DNA of 10,559 nt from Alphaproteobacteria bacterium (GCA_016650315.1 JAENVZ010000242.1:1-10559); one strand, 5' to 3'. Counted from the stretch's first letter, positions 1 through 6,941 are shown. Notes: generated by a model from the sequence alone, not told the origin. A program made the numbers and translations.

Positions 1-1792
1 CGGTGGTCTGGGTCTGCTGGTCGGTCTCTTTCGCATTGCTGCGGTTGATCTGATAGATCGCCGTCTGGACCAGCAGCTTGTTATGGAACAGGCCGAACTT
101 CGCGCCGAGATCGAAGGTTTCGGTCTTTTCCGGATCAAGGTCGGTCGCACTGATCGTGGCGCCAGCACCCAGCGCCAACAGCGCGTCGCCATTGCCGATG
201 GAATTGCCCGGCGGCGTCGCCGCCTTGCTATAGGACAGATAGACACTGGCATTGTCCGACGGTTCCCAGATCGCCGAAATCTTGGGATTAAGCAGATTAT
301 GCTCCGATTTGCGGGTGAAAGGGCAGTTGGAAAGGGGCACGACAACCCCATTACATGTCGTGACGGTATAGTTGGTCTGCTCCTGCTTGTTCGTGAAATG
401 CTGGTAGCGCAGGCCCGCATTGATCGAGAATTTGGGCGTCAGCCACAATCGTTCGTCAATGAACACGGAAATGTCGGTGCCGCGCGTGTCGCGGACATTG
501 TTGAGCGTGGCCGACAGTGTGGGTGACGGGCTGTGGGCCGGATCGAACAGATCCTTGGCTGCGCGCGTCCCTGCATAATTGGACTGGGTGCGGTCGTTGG
601 TCTGATAGGAGAAATCCACGCCCAGCAGCAATTCGCTGCGCATCCCGCCGACCGGCTTGGTGATGAGCGCGGTGGTCACGTTCTGGATGCCCTTGGTCGT
701 CTGGTCATAGGGACCGGGGCCGCCCATGGTGGCAAGGGGGATGGTGGCCGGATTGCCGTCTGTCAGGTAGTTGCCGCAATCCGGGATTGTGACTGTCCCA
801 ACGGGACAGGACGCTACCGTCTGCCGGAAATACCGCGTGTAGACGCCCAGCTTGGTGTCGCTGGTGAAGCTCAACCAGTCATTGGCCTCATGCCGGAACT
901 TGGCGGTCAGCGTGTTGACCGTGACATGGTCGGCGTCAGCTTCATAACCATAGAAATTGGAACGCGGCACGCCGAGTTCCGTAACTGGCACCTCGATATC
1001 GTCAGCTGTCGTCACTGCGATGGGCACGCCATAATCGGGCACCCGGTCTTCTTCCTGATGGAAATAGATCAGCGTCAGGCTGGTCGGGCCGCCAATGCCG
1101 AAGCCGATGGCGGGCGCAAAGCCCCAACGCCGCGATTCCACCAGATCCCGGTTGGCCGAGTCATTTTGATGCGCCATGAAGTTGAGGCGCAGGCCGATGC
1201 TGTCGCTGAGCGCCTTGTTCGCGTCCACGGTGATGCGGCCATAATCGGCGCTGCCCGCTGATCCGGTCATGGCGAAGAAATCGCTGGTCGCGGGCGCCTT
1301 TGACGTGGTGTTGATCGCACCCCCCGAAACGCCGCGGCCTAGCGCGGAGGAGGATGAGCCCTTGAGCACCTCGACCTGCTCATAATTGAAACTGTCGCGG
1401 GTGAAGGCACCAAAATCGCGCAGGCCGTCGGTGAAGATGTCGTTCTTCGCCGCCTGGCCGCGAATGAAGAACTGGTCGCCATTGACGACGCCGCCCTCGC
1501 CGATCTGCGTGGTAACGCCCGCGACATTGCGCAGCGCCTGCTCCAGCGAAGTGACCTGCCGGTCGCGCAGCGTTTCGGCGGAAACGGTGCTGACGATTTG
1601 CGGCACGTCGATGACCGGGCCGCGCAAAGTGGGCAGATCGACCTTTTGCCTCTCGCCATTGACATGAATGCCTTCCTGCCGCGCCGCCTCCATATCGGCG
1701 TCAGCGGCGAATGCCGGTCCAGCCATGATCATGGCAGCAGCAATGGAGGATGGAACGATCAGCAGAGAACGAGCGCTGGAATTGGTAGACAT
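1..1792 (-). CDS. TonB-dependent siderophore receptor, Fiu/CirA-like (partial, C-terminus outside window)
   Basis: This is an outer-membrane TonB-dependent receptor, most likely for a catecholate-type ferric siderophore. The minus-strand frame is open from the ATG at 1792 to the left edge, giving 597 residues without a stop. Residues 1-29 form a signal peptide (hydrophobic IAAAMIMAG, then an AFA-A cleavage site). The plug domain spans about 60-165 and shows VPQIVSTVSAETL, the conserved FIRG (109-112), DGLRDFG (122-128) and YEQVEVLKG (137-145), all close in pattern to E. coli Fiu. Beta-barrel sequence follows, with two Cys pairs in probable extracellular loops (SCPVG..PDCG and TTCNG..SNCP). 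Compared with roughly 730-760 residues for the family, the last 130-160 residues, including the final barrel strand, lie off the edge. An AAGGGGG ribosome-binding site at 1804-1810 supports the start. Two Fur-box matches sit upstream, so iron repression is expected. The substrate is inferred from family resemblance only. Confidence 0.93.
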   Translation of the reverse strand, partial: MSTNSSARSLLIVPSSIAAAMIMAGPAFAADADMEAARQEGIHVNGERQKVDLPTLRGPVIDVPQIVSTVSAETLRDRQVTSLEQALRNVAGVTTQIGEGGVVNGDQFFIRGQAAKNDIFTDGLRDFGAFTRDSFNYEQVEVLKGSSSSALGRGVSGGAINTTSKAPATSDFFAMTGSAGSADYGRITVDANKALSDSIGLRLNFMAHQNDSANRDLVESRRWGFAPAIGFGIGGPTSLTLIYFHQEEDRVPDYGVPIAVTTADDIEVPVTELGVPRSNFYGYEADADHVTVNTLTAKFRHEANDWLSFTSDTKLGVYTRYFRQTVASCPVGTVTIPDCGNYLTDGNPATIPLATMGGPGPYDQTTKGIQNVTTALITKPVGGMRSELLLGVDFSYQTNDRTQSNYAGTRAAKDLFDPAHSPSPTLSATLNNVRDTRGTDISVFIDERLWLTPKFSINAGLRYQHFTNKQEQTNYTVTTCNGVVVPLSNCPFTRKSEHNLLNPKISAIWEPSDNASVYLSYSKAATPPGNSIGNGDALLALGAGATISATDLDPEKTETFDLGAKFGLFHNKLLVQTAIYQINRSNAKETDQQTQTT

Positions 1793-1826
1793 GTGTGCAG
1801 GAACCCCCTTGGATCAGGAGGCGACA

Positions 1827-1845
1827 GTTATTGCGAATCATTCTC
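1827..1845 (+). promoter_or_regulatory. Putative Fur box 1 of the TonB receptor gene
   Basis: GTTATTGCGAATCATTCTC matches the classical 19-bp Fur consensus GATAATGATAATCATTATC at 14 of 19 positions by direct comparison. It lies 35-53 bp upstream of the receptor ATG and would overlap the -10 region, so Fur binding would block transcription. The match count is direct observation; the regulation is inferred. Confidence 0.6.
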
Positions 1846-1853
1846 ACTGTCAA
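1827..1853 (-). promoter_or_regulatory. Candidate sigma-70 promoter of the TonB receptor
   Basis: On the minus strand a perfect TTGACA (-35) occupies 1853-1848. The best -10-like hexamer is AATAAC at 1832-1827 (4 of 6 to TATAAT) with a short 15-bp spacer. The -35 sits between two Fur-box matches and the -10 lies inside Fur box 1. The -35 is clear; the -10 is weak, so the exact transcription start is uncertain. Confidence 0.4.
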
Positions 1854-1855
1854 GA

Positions 1856-2110
1856 CTATTGAGAATGAATATCATTTCCTATTTTGCGCACATGAAACAG
1901 CCACAGGCGAATGGCGCTTGCCAGGTTGGGCGGATCATCCACGGATATGCGCGCAAGGTCGATCTGCGCGATCAGGGCGTTGAGTGGCAGCGCGCGGCGT
2001 GAGGCCTCTTCGCGCAAGGCATCCCAGAACAGTGGCTCAAGGCTGATTGAGGTCTGATGGCCTGCAATGGTCACGCTACGCTTGATCGCACCGGAGAGAT
2101 AATGGGTCAT
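1856..2110 (-). CDS. Ribbon-helix-helix (RHH_4-type) domain protein, 84 aa
   Basis: A short protein with the pattern of the RHH_4 ribbon-helix-helix family common in alphaproteobacteria. RSVTIAGHQTSISLEP (11-26) is the DNA-contacting beta strand region, followed by helix FWDALREEASRRALP and helix LNALIAQID, then PPNLASAIRLWLFHV (60-74), a hallmark of this family. Such proteins are presumed small DNA-binding regulators; no target is known to me. The start is the ATG at 2110, where family-like sequence (MTHYLSGAIKRS) begins. The same frame stays open upstream into phaB, but that extension is antisense-like shadow sequence. No Shine-Dalgarno is visible; a TATACC -10-like hexamer ends 7 bases before the ATG, which would fit a leaderless mRNA. 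The last codons overlap Fur box 2 of the receptor gene, which starts 63 bp downstream. Confidence 0.85.
   Translation of the reverse strand: MTHYLSGAIKRSVTIAGHQTSISLEPLFWDALREEASRRALPLNALIAQIDLARISVDDPPNLASAIRLWLFHVRKIGNDIHSQ
1861..1879 (-). promoter_or_regulatory. Putative Fur box 2, inside the 3' end of the RHH gene
   Basis: Read on the minus strand, GGAAATGATATTCATTCTC matches the 19-bp Fur consensus GATAATGATAATCATTATC at 15 of 19 positions. It covers codons for the last residues (GNDIHS) of the upstream ribbon-helix-helix gene and lies just upstream of the receptor -35 element. Its centre is 34 bp from that of Fur box 1, so two Fur dimers could flank the -35 element. Confidence 0.65.
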
Positions 2111-2117
2111 GGTGCAG

Positions 2118-2123
2118 GGTATA
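2118..2123 (-). promoter_or_regulatory. Possible -10 element giving a leaderless RHH transcript
   Basis: On the minus strand TATACC lies just before the RHH ATG, with 7 bases (CTGCACC) between hexamer and start codon. That is the distance expected if transcription begins at or next to the start codon. The -35 at 17-bp spacing (TTACCG) is poor. The absence of a Shine-Dalgarno agrees with a leaderless reading, but the evidence is weak. Confidence 0.2.
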
Positions 2124-2167
2124 AACCCATTGTGATAAGTCGGTAATGGGTGGCTTTTTGCCGTTCG

Positions 2168-2255
2168 AACAGCGCCGTACTCCTGCGAAGGCAGGAGTAC
2201 GGGGACCCTTGGCGCAGCGCTTGTGACTCTGGGTTCCTGCCTTCGCAGGAACCCA
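2168..2255. repeat. Paired palindromic intergenic repeat, copy 1
   Basis: Two back-to-back hairpins of mirrored sequence. The left palindrome at 2175-2202 has a perfect 12-bp stem (CCGTACTCCTGC / GCAGGAGTACGG) with a GAAG loop. The right palindrome at 2230-2255 has an 11-bp stem (TGGGTTCCTGC / GCAGGAACCCA) with a CTTC loop. Because the two are inverted relative to each other, the unit can also fold as one long hairpin. The same architecture, preceded by the same AACAGCGC, recurs at 6942-7025. It resembles a REP/BIME-like dispersed element; it may act as an mRNA 3'-end stabiliser or terminator for phaB on the minus strand, which is inference. Confidence 0.85.
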
Positions 2256-2301
2256 CCGCTTTTGATGCTGAACGGCGCAAAAGACCTAACACCCGCAGGA
2301 A

Positions 2302-2323
2302 CCTCCGCCCAAGCGAGCGGAGG
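2302..2323 (-). terminator. Possible stem-loop terminator after phaB
   Basis: A 7-bp perfect GC-rich stem (CCTCCGC / GCGGAGG) with an 8-base loop begins about 10 bases after the phaB stop codon. On the minus strand it is followed only by TTCC rather than a T-run, so it is a weak intrinsic terminator at best. It could act together with repeat copy 1 immediately downstream. Confidence 0.3.
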
Positions 2324-2333
2324 CCCCGATTCC

Positions 2334-3056
2334 TCAATACATATGCTGACCGCCGTTGATCGACAGGGTCGAACCCGTGATAAAGGCGCCATCCTCTGCA
2401 CACAGGAAAGCGACGCCGCGGGCAATCTCCTCCGCACGGCCCAAGCGGCCCACCGGGATCTTGGCGATGATCTTTTCCAGCACGGCTTCGGGCACCGCGG
2501 CGACCATATCTGTGTCGATATAGCCTGGCGCGATGGCATTCACGGTTACGCCATATTTAGCGCCTTCCTGCGCCAATGCCTTGGTAAAGCCATGAATGCC
2601 CGACTTGGCTGCGGCGTAGTTTACCTGACCATATTGGCCGGACTGACCATTGACCGACCCGATATTGATGATCCGGCCCCAGCCGCGCTCCCGCATTCCG
2701 GCAAAGCACGCCTTGGCCATGTTGAAACAGCCACCCAAGTTGACGCGGATAACCTCGTTCCAGTCATCGAAGCTCATTCGCTGAAGCACGCCATCACGGG
2801 TGATCCCGGCATTATTCACCACAGCGTCAACGGGACCGAGTTCGTCGCCGACCTGTGCGCAGCCATCCTGACAGGCGCCATAATCGCCGACATCCCATCT
2901 GTAACTTCGTATGCCGGTGCGTTCGGTAAACGCCTTGGCCTTTTCCTCGTTGCCGGCATAATTGGCCGCCACCGTCATGCCCATGTCCCTGAGAGCCAGA
3001 CTGATCGCCTCGCCAATGCCGCGTGTGCCGCCGGTTACTATTGCTACTCTGGACAT
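2334..3056 (-). CDS. phaB: Acetoacetyl-CoA reductase (PhaB-type SDR), 240 aa
   Basis: Cytoplasmic short-chain dehydrogenase/reductase of the PhaB type, reducing acetoacetyl-CoA to (R)-3-hydroxybutyryl-CoA with NADPH, the second step of polyhydroxybutyrate synthesis. The sequence shows the Rossmann motif TGGTRGIG (8-15), NNAG (81-84), and catalytic Ser134, Tyr147 and Lys151 within GSVNGQSGQYGQVNYAAAK. That segment closely resembles the R. eutropha PhaB active site (SSVNGQKGQFGQTNY). PGYIDTDM (177-184) and the C-terminal TGSTLSINGGQHMY are also PhaB-like. Length is normal for the family. A strong AAGGAG ribosome-binding site at 3064-3069, 7 bases before the ATG, fixes the start. It follows hemH by 36 bp on the same strand and is probably co-transcribed. 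No phaA or phaC is present here. A related reductase such as FabG is less likely given the active-site wording. Confidence 0.93.
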   Translation of the reverse strand: MSRVAIVTGGTRGIGEAISLALRDMGMTVAANYAGNEEKAKAFTERTGIRSYRWDVGDYGACQDGCAQVGDELGPVDAVVNNAGITRDGVLQRMSFDDWNEVIRVNLGGCFNMAKACFAGMRERGWGRIINIGSVNGQSGQYGQVNYAAAKSGIHGFTKALAQEGAKYGVTVNAIAPGYIDTDMVAAVPEAVLEKIIAKIPVGRLGRAEEIARGVAFLCAEDGAFITGSTLSINGGQHMY

Positions 3057-3092
3057 GCTATCTCTCCTTCGCCTGAAATATGCGGCCCGCTC

Positions 3093-4103
3093 TTATAAGC
3101 GACACCACCAGCCCGACAGTTCGCGACCTAGAATCCTGTCGTACATGAGGATAGCCTCCTCTTCGGCGTTTAAACAGGGCAGAAAGGCAAATTTTTCACC
3201 ACCATGGAGTAAAAAACTGTCCTGTCCGCGAAGGGCAATCTCTTCCAGTGTCTCAATGCAATCGGCGGCAAAACCCGGGGTCGTTACCGCGATACGGCGC
3301 ACCCCGTCTCGCGCCAATTGGATCAGGGTCGCATCGGTTGCCGGCTCCAGCCATTTTGCCCGCCCAAAGCGGGACTGAAAGGTGACAAGAATGTCGCGGC
3401 CCAGTGCCTCGCTCAACAGTCGGGCGGTCTTCTGGCAATGGCAATGATAGGGGTCGCCCAGCGCCAATGTGCGCTGCGGCATGCCATGAAAGCTCGCCAC
3501 CAGAACGTCCGGCGTGAAATCCAGCGCGGCGATCTGCCGTTCGATCTGCGACTTGAGCGCGTTTATATAGGCCGGATCATCATGATAGGGCGGCAGCATA
3601 CGGAGTACGGGTTGCCGACGCATGGTGCCGAGTATGCGAAACACCTCGTCTTGAACGCTTGCGGTCGTGGCCGCGCAATATTGGGGATAGAGCGGCGCGA
3701 TCAATATCCGTTCGCAACCCGCATCAATCATGGCGTTGAGGCGGCTTTCGATTGATGGATTGCCATAGCGCATGGCCCAGTCGATCATCAGATTATCGCC
3801 CATATGGTCTTGCAGCGCCTGTGCCTGTGCCTTGGTAATGGCGGCCAGCGGCGATCCTTCAGGCGTCCAGACCTGGCGATAGGCATGGGCCGATTTTTTC
3901 GGACGGACATTCAGGATGATGCCGCGCAGGATCGGCTGCCAGACAATCGGCGGGATTTCGATAACGCGCGGATCGGACAGAAATTGTTTCAGATAGCGTT
4001 TGACCGCCTTGGGTTCGGGCGCATCCGGCGTGCCCAGATTGACGAGCAAGATGCCTGTGCGTGGCGCGGATATGGGCGGATGGTCGTTCGGCAGGTCCAT
4101 CAT
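3093..4103 (-). CDS. hemH: Ferrochelatase HemH, 336 aa
   Basis: Ferrochelatase inserts Fe2+ into protoporphyrin IX in the last step of protoporphyrin-dependent haem synthesis; the bacterial enzyme is cytoplasmic or membrane-associated. Diagnostic segments are GILLVNLGTPDAPEP (17-31), YPQYCAATT (139-147), SFHGMPQR with the conserved catalytic His206, GDPYHCHCQKT (217-226... region), TFQSRFGRAKWLEP (241-254) and PGFAADCIETLEEI (276-289) with the conserved acidic residues. Length is typical. The frame is open upstream to an ATG at 4208, but that 35-residue extension lies wholly inside the molybdenum hydroxylase gene and has no family character. The start is therefore taken as ATG 4103, or the adjacent ATG at 4100, 1 or 4 bases after the upstream stop. 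No strong Shine-Dalgarno is seen, so translational coupling is likely. Seven Cys residues are present (130, 143, 221, 223, 282, 310, 334). Confidence 0.96.
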   Translation of the reverse strand: MMDLPNDHPPISAPRTGILLVNLGTPDAPEPKAVKRYLKQFLSDPRVIEIPPIVWQPILRGIILNVRPKKSAHAYRQVWTPEGSPLAAITKAQAQALQDHMGDNLMIDWAMRYGNPSIESRLNAMIDAGCERILIAPLYPQYCAATTASVQDEVFRILGTMRRQPVLRMLPPYHDDPAYINALKSQIERQIAALDFTPDVLVASFHGMPQRTLALGDPYHCHCQKTARLLSEALGRDILVTFQSRFGRAKWLEPATDATLIQLARDGVRRIAVTTPGFAADCIETLEEIALRGQDSFLLHGGEKFAFLPCLNAEEEAILMYDRILGRELSGWWCRL

Positions 4104-4104
4104 T

Positions 4105-6378
4105 TCATCGTTCTGCCAGCAATGGCAGAGTACGGAAGCGCTCGCCTGTAGCGGTGAACAGCGCGTTGGCGATGGCCGGGGCGACGGCCGGCACGCCGAT
4201 TTCGCCAACGCCGCCTGGTTCTTCGTTACTGCGGATGAATTCCACGCTCACCTCTCCTATGTCGGCAAGGCGGGGCAGGCCCAATTCGCCCAGCCGCATG
4301 GTTGTGGGCATGCCGCGTTCATAGGCGCTCGATCCGCCCAATGCCGACGTCAACCCAAAGATCAGGCCGCCCTCAATCTGTTGCCGGGCAATGTCGGGAT
4401 TGACCTGCGCCCCGCAATCCACTGCTGCGACGATCCGCCCGACATGCACGCGATTCTGCTTGATCTCCGCTGCTACCAGCACGGCGATATGGCTGCCCGT
4501 CATGCTGTGACAGGCAATGCCCTGGCCGCTGCCCGCGATTCCGCCTTCCCATCCGCCCAGCGCGGCGGCGGTCGACAGGCAGTGGGCAAGGCGTGGAGCG
4601 TTTCCGAGCATCTGCATTCGAAATGACATGGGTTCGATGCCCGCGACCTGTGCCAGTTCATCGATGAAGCACTCATTGAAAAAGGCGTTGTAATGGTCTG
4701 CATTGCTGCGCCAGCGGCCAGAAGGAATGCCGACGGCGGCGGAATAATGATCGATGGCAAAGGCGTTCATGGCATAGGGCGGCAACGCTCCCGAAATTGC
4801 CGCGCGTTCGGTTTTGTCCGCTGCCTTCTCCATCGCTTCATGCGGCAGGGCGCCATCGGCCATCCGCGCCCAGAGTTCCGTCATGGCCGCGGGCGCCGCA
4901 ATCTTGGCCAGCCATCCCTCGATATAGCCGCCACGCCCCAGCTTTGCCGCCATGCGCGCATGAGCGGGTGCGCGGGGGCGATCATGCATGATGTCTTCCG
5001 CCCGCGACCAGAGGAGCTGCACTGGCCGTCCCATCTCCTGCGCGATGATCGCGGCTTGCACGGCGGCATCGGCCTCCATCTTGCGTCCGAACGACCCGCC
5101 TGCGAGCAGCGGATAGAGAATGACGTCGGACTGCCCGATGTCCAGCGCATCGGCAACGGCGGCGCGGGCAAAGGCCGGGGCCTGTGTCGGCATCCAGATT
5201 TCGGCCTGTCCGTCATGCACATGCGCGGTTGCAGCCATCGGCTCCATGGCAAGGTGCAGTGCAGGCGCTACCTGATATTCGCTGGCCACGATTCGCGCTC
5301 CGCCGAACACGGCGTCCAGGTCGCCCTGATGGACAAAGCGTTCGCCATCGCCACTGTCGAAGGCGGCCTCCAGCGCGGCCTCGATCGCTTCATTGTCGAT
5401 TAACGGGCCGTCGACCGTAAATACGGGATCGAGCAGGTCGAGCGCCTTGTTCGCCGCCCACCAATTGTTGCCGACGACCGCGACCCAACGGACCTGCTTG
5501 ATGATCTTCAGGAAGCCTGTGACCTTTTTCGCCTCGGCATCGTTGACGGACTTGAGCTTCGCATTGCCGATCGGCCCCTGCCGGATCGAGGCGAAGACCA
5601 TGTCTGGCAACCGGATGTCGGCGGCGTAATTGGCCGATCCGTCGATTTTTGCCGGCAGGTCGAGGCGCGGCAGATCTTGCCCGATCAGGCCTTCATCATT
5701 TTTGGCATCACTCTGGGGCCGCATCGGCAATATGGCGGGTAGTTCATAATCCATCGCTTCGGCGGCAAGCTCACCGAAACGCAGCTTCTGATCGCCCAGC
5801 ACGACAAAGCCGTCCTTTGTCTCGCACGCTTCCCAGTCCACGTCCCACCGCGCCGCCGCCGCCTTGCACAGCAAAACCCGCGCCGCCGCGCCTGCATCAC
5901 GATAGCTTTGGGCGAACATGCGCACCGAACTCGACCCGCTGGTCAGCATCATCGCGCTACGGATGGCATATTCGCGCGTCGCCCACGCGCCCGCCTTGCC
6001 GATCAGGCTGGGCATGCCATTGCCCAGCCACTCCCCGGCAAGCAGGGTATTGGCGTAAAGCGGGCTGACCGGAGCGGGCTGCACCGCGACCGTGCGCCAG
6101 TCCGCGCCCAGCTCAGCAGCCAGTATCTGGGGCAGCACCGTATAGACGCCCTGTCCCAGCTCGGCCTGCGGCACGATGACGACAATCTGGCCGTCTTCAC
6201 CAATTTTCAGGAAGGCGTTGACGACATGTTCGCCCTCTGTCGCATTGAGGTTGGGCGTGTATTTGCGCGGCCATACCGCCCATGCCAGCAACAACCCCGC
6301 GCCAGCTCCTCCACCGATCAGCAGATGCCGACGGCTGATCCCGCCCTTTTCCTCTTCACTGCCCCGCAATCGCGTCAT
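4105..6378 (-). CDS. Tat-exported xanthine dehydrogenase-family molybdopterin-binding subunit (IorB/aldehyde dehydrogenase-like), 757 aa
   Basis: Large molybdenum-cofactor subunit of the isoquinoline 1-oxidoreductase beta / membrane-bound aldehyde dehydrogenase type, which hydroxylates N-heterocycles or oxidises aldehydes. The N-terminus has a twin-arginine signal (SRRHLLIG, 15-22) and a hydrophobic stretch (23-36) without a clear AxA site, suggesting a periplasmic protein held by an N-terminal anchor. Two halves typical of the family follow. Cofactor-site motifs include PQAELGQGVYT (70-80), AGGSFGRK (426-433), VDCGAQVNP (653-661) with QQIEGG (666-671), and EPGGVGEIG (720-728), whose Glu726 matches the catalytic Glu. 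Length is usual for IorB. No [2Fe-2S] alpha subunit (IorA-like) or cytochrome c partner is in the window. Upstream SD is poor (AGGA abuts the ATG). It lies 46 bp after the CoA-binding gene and ends one base before hemH. Substrate cannot be told from sequence. Confidence 0.9.
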   Translation of the reverse strand: MTRLRGSEEEKGGISRRHLLIGGGAGAGLLLAWAVWPRKYTPNLNATEGEHVVNAFLKIGEDGQIVVIVPQAELGQGVYTVLPQILAAELGADWRTVAVQPAPVSPLYANTLLAGEWLGNGMPSLIGKAGAWATREYAIRSAMMLTSGSSSVRMFAQSYRDAGAAARVLLCKAAAARWDVDWEACETKDGFVVLGDQKLRFGELAAEAMDYELPAILPMRPQSDAKNDEGLIGQDLPRLDLPAKIDGSANYAADIRLPDMVFASIRQGPIGNAKLKSVNDAEAKKVTGFLKIIKQVRWVAVVGNNWWAANKALDLLDPVFTVDGPLIDNEAIEAALEAAFDSGDGERFVHQGDLDAVFGGARIVASEYQVAPALHLAMEPMAATAHVHDGQAEIWMPTQAPAFARAAVADALDIGQSDVILYPLLAGGSFGRKMEADAAVQAAIIAQEMGRPVQLLWSRAEDIMHDRPRAPAHARMAAKLGRGGYIEGWLAKIAAPAAMTELWARMADGALPHEAMEKAADKTERAAISGALPPYAMNAFAIDHYSAAVGIPSGRWRSNADHYNAFFNECFIDELAQVAGIEPMSFRMQMLGNAPRLAHCLSTAAALGGWEGGIAGSGQGIACHSMTGSHIAVLVAAEIKQNRVHVGRIVAAVDCGAQVNPDIARQQIEGGLIFGLTSALGGSSAYERGMPTTMRLGELGLPRLADIGEVSVEFIRSNEEPGGVGEIGVPAVAPAIANALFTATGERFRTLPLLAER

Positions 6379-6424
6379 TCCTGTCTGATAGAGGGGGAAT
6401 GGGCGTCGTGGAAGGGGAGATTAT

Positions 6425-6856
6425 TCAGGATTCGACAGGCGGGATGCCAAGGCGCGGAATTTCGATCTTGGGGCAGCGGTTCATGACCACTTTTAACCCC
6501 GCCGCTTCAGCGCGTGCGGCAGCGGCTTCGTTGATAACGTCCAACTGCATCCACACCGCCTTTGCGCCCGCCTTTATGGCGGCATCCACCGTATCGCCCG
6601 CGACTGCGCTGTTGCGAAAGATGTCGACCAGATCGATAGGGACGCCAATCTGATCCAGACTGGCCCAGACGAATTCGCCGTGGATATGCTCGCCCGCTAT
6701 CTGCGGATTGACCGGGATGACGCGATAGCCCTGCTGTTGCAGGAAAGCCATCACGCGATAACTGGCGCGTTCCGGGTTGTCCGACGCACCAATCATGGCG
6801 ATTGTGCGGGTGTCGCGCAAAAGCTGGGCAATATCTTCGTCACGGGTCAGCGGCAT
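6425..6856 (-). CDS. CoA-binding domain protein (CoA_binding_2, YccU-like), 143 aa
   Basis: Small single-domain Rossmann-fold protein of the CoA_binding_2/YccU family, related to the CoA-binding domain of succinyl-CoA synthetases. Visible family features are IAMIGASDNPERASYRV (19-35, nucleotide-binding loop), GYRVIPVNP (43-51), VDIFRNS (77-83), GAKAVWMQ (97-104) and the C-terminal VVMNRCPKIE (123-132). Length fits the family. The biochemical role of these proteins is not established; CoA or acyl-CoA binding is inferred from the fold. An AAGGAG ribosome-binding site at 6864-6869, 7 bases before the ATG, supports the start. It is the first gene of the likely four-gene run with the molybdenum hydroxylase, hemH and phaB. 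Confidence 0.9.
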   Translation of the reverse strand: MPLTRDEDIAQLLRDTRTIAMIGASDNPERASYRVMAFLQQQGYRVIPVNPQIAGEHIHGEFVWASLDQIGVPIDLVDIFRNSAVAGDTVDAAIKAGAKAVWMQLDVINEAAAARAEAAGLKVVMNRCPKIEIPRLGIPPVES

Positions 6857-6941
6857 GGACCGTCTCCTTCACGTATCATGTAGGGAGTGGATCGGAAATT
6901 CCAAAGGTCGAAGACTTGTTGGGGTAGAGGGCGGGCATTGA

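Noticed and set aside
533..1261. 242-codon plus-strand open frame opposite the TonB receptor
   Set aside because: The minus-strand receptor frame is continuous and family-like through this region; the plus frame has no recognisable motif.
2168..2255. CRISPR-like palindromic repeats
   Set aside because: There are only two mirrored hairpins per locus, no regular repeat-spacer array, and no cas genes; the pattern is that of a REP/BIME-like intergenic element.
2111..2539. N-terminal extension of the RHH protein in the same frame up to 2539
   Set aside because: The extension crosses the repeat and the 3' part of phaB and has no family-like sequence; the known-type N-terminus starts at the ATG at 2110.
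2223..3098. 291-codon plus-strand open frame opposite phaB
   Set aside because: It starts inside the palindromic repeat and runs through the antisense of phaB; no domain or ribosome-binding site supports it.
4104..4208. Upstream extension of hemH to an ATG at 4208
   Set aside because: The added 35 residues overlap the end of the molybdenum hydroxylase gene in another frame and have no ferrochelatase character; family-like sequence begins after the ATG pair at 4103/4100.
4693..5403. 236-codon plus-strand open frame opposite the molybdenum hydroxylase gene
   Set aside because: Composition is that of an antisense shadow (rich in His, Arg, Gly, Cys), with no recognisable domain, and the minus-strand gene accounts for the whole stretch.
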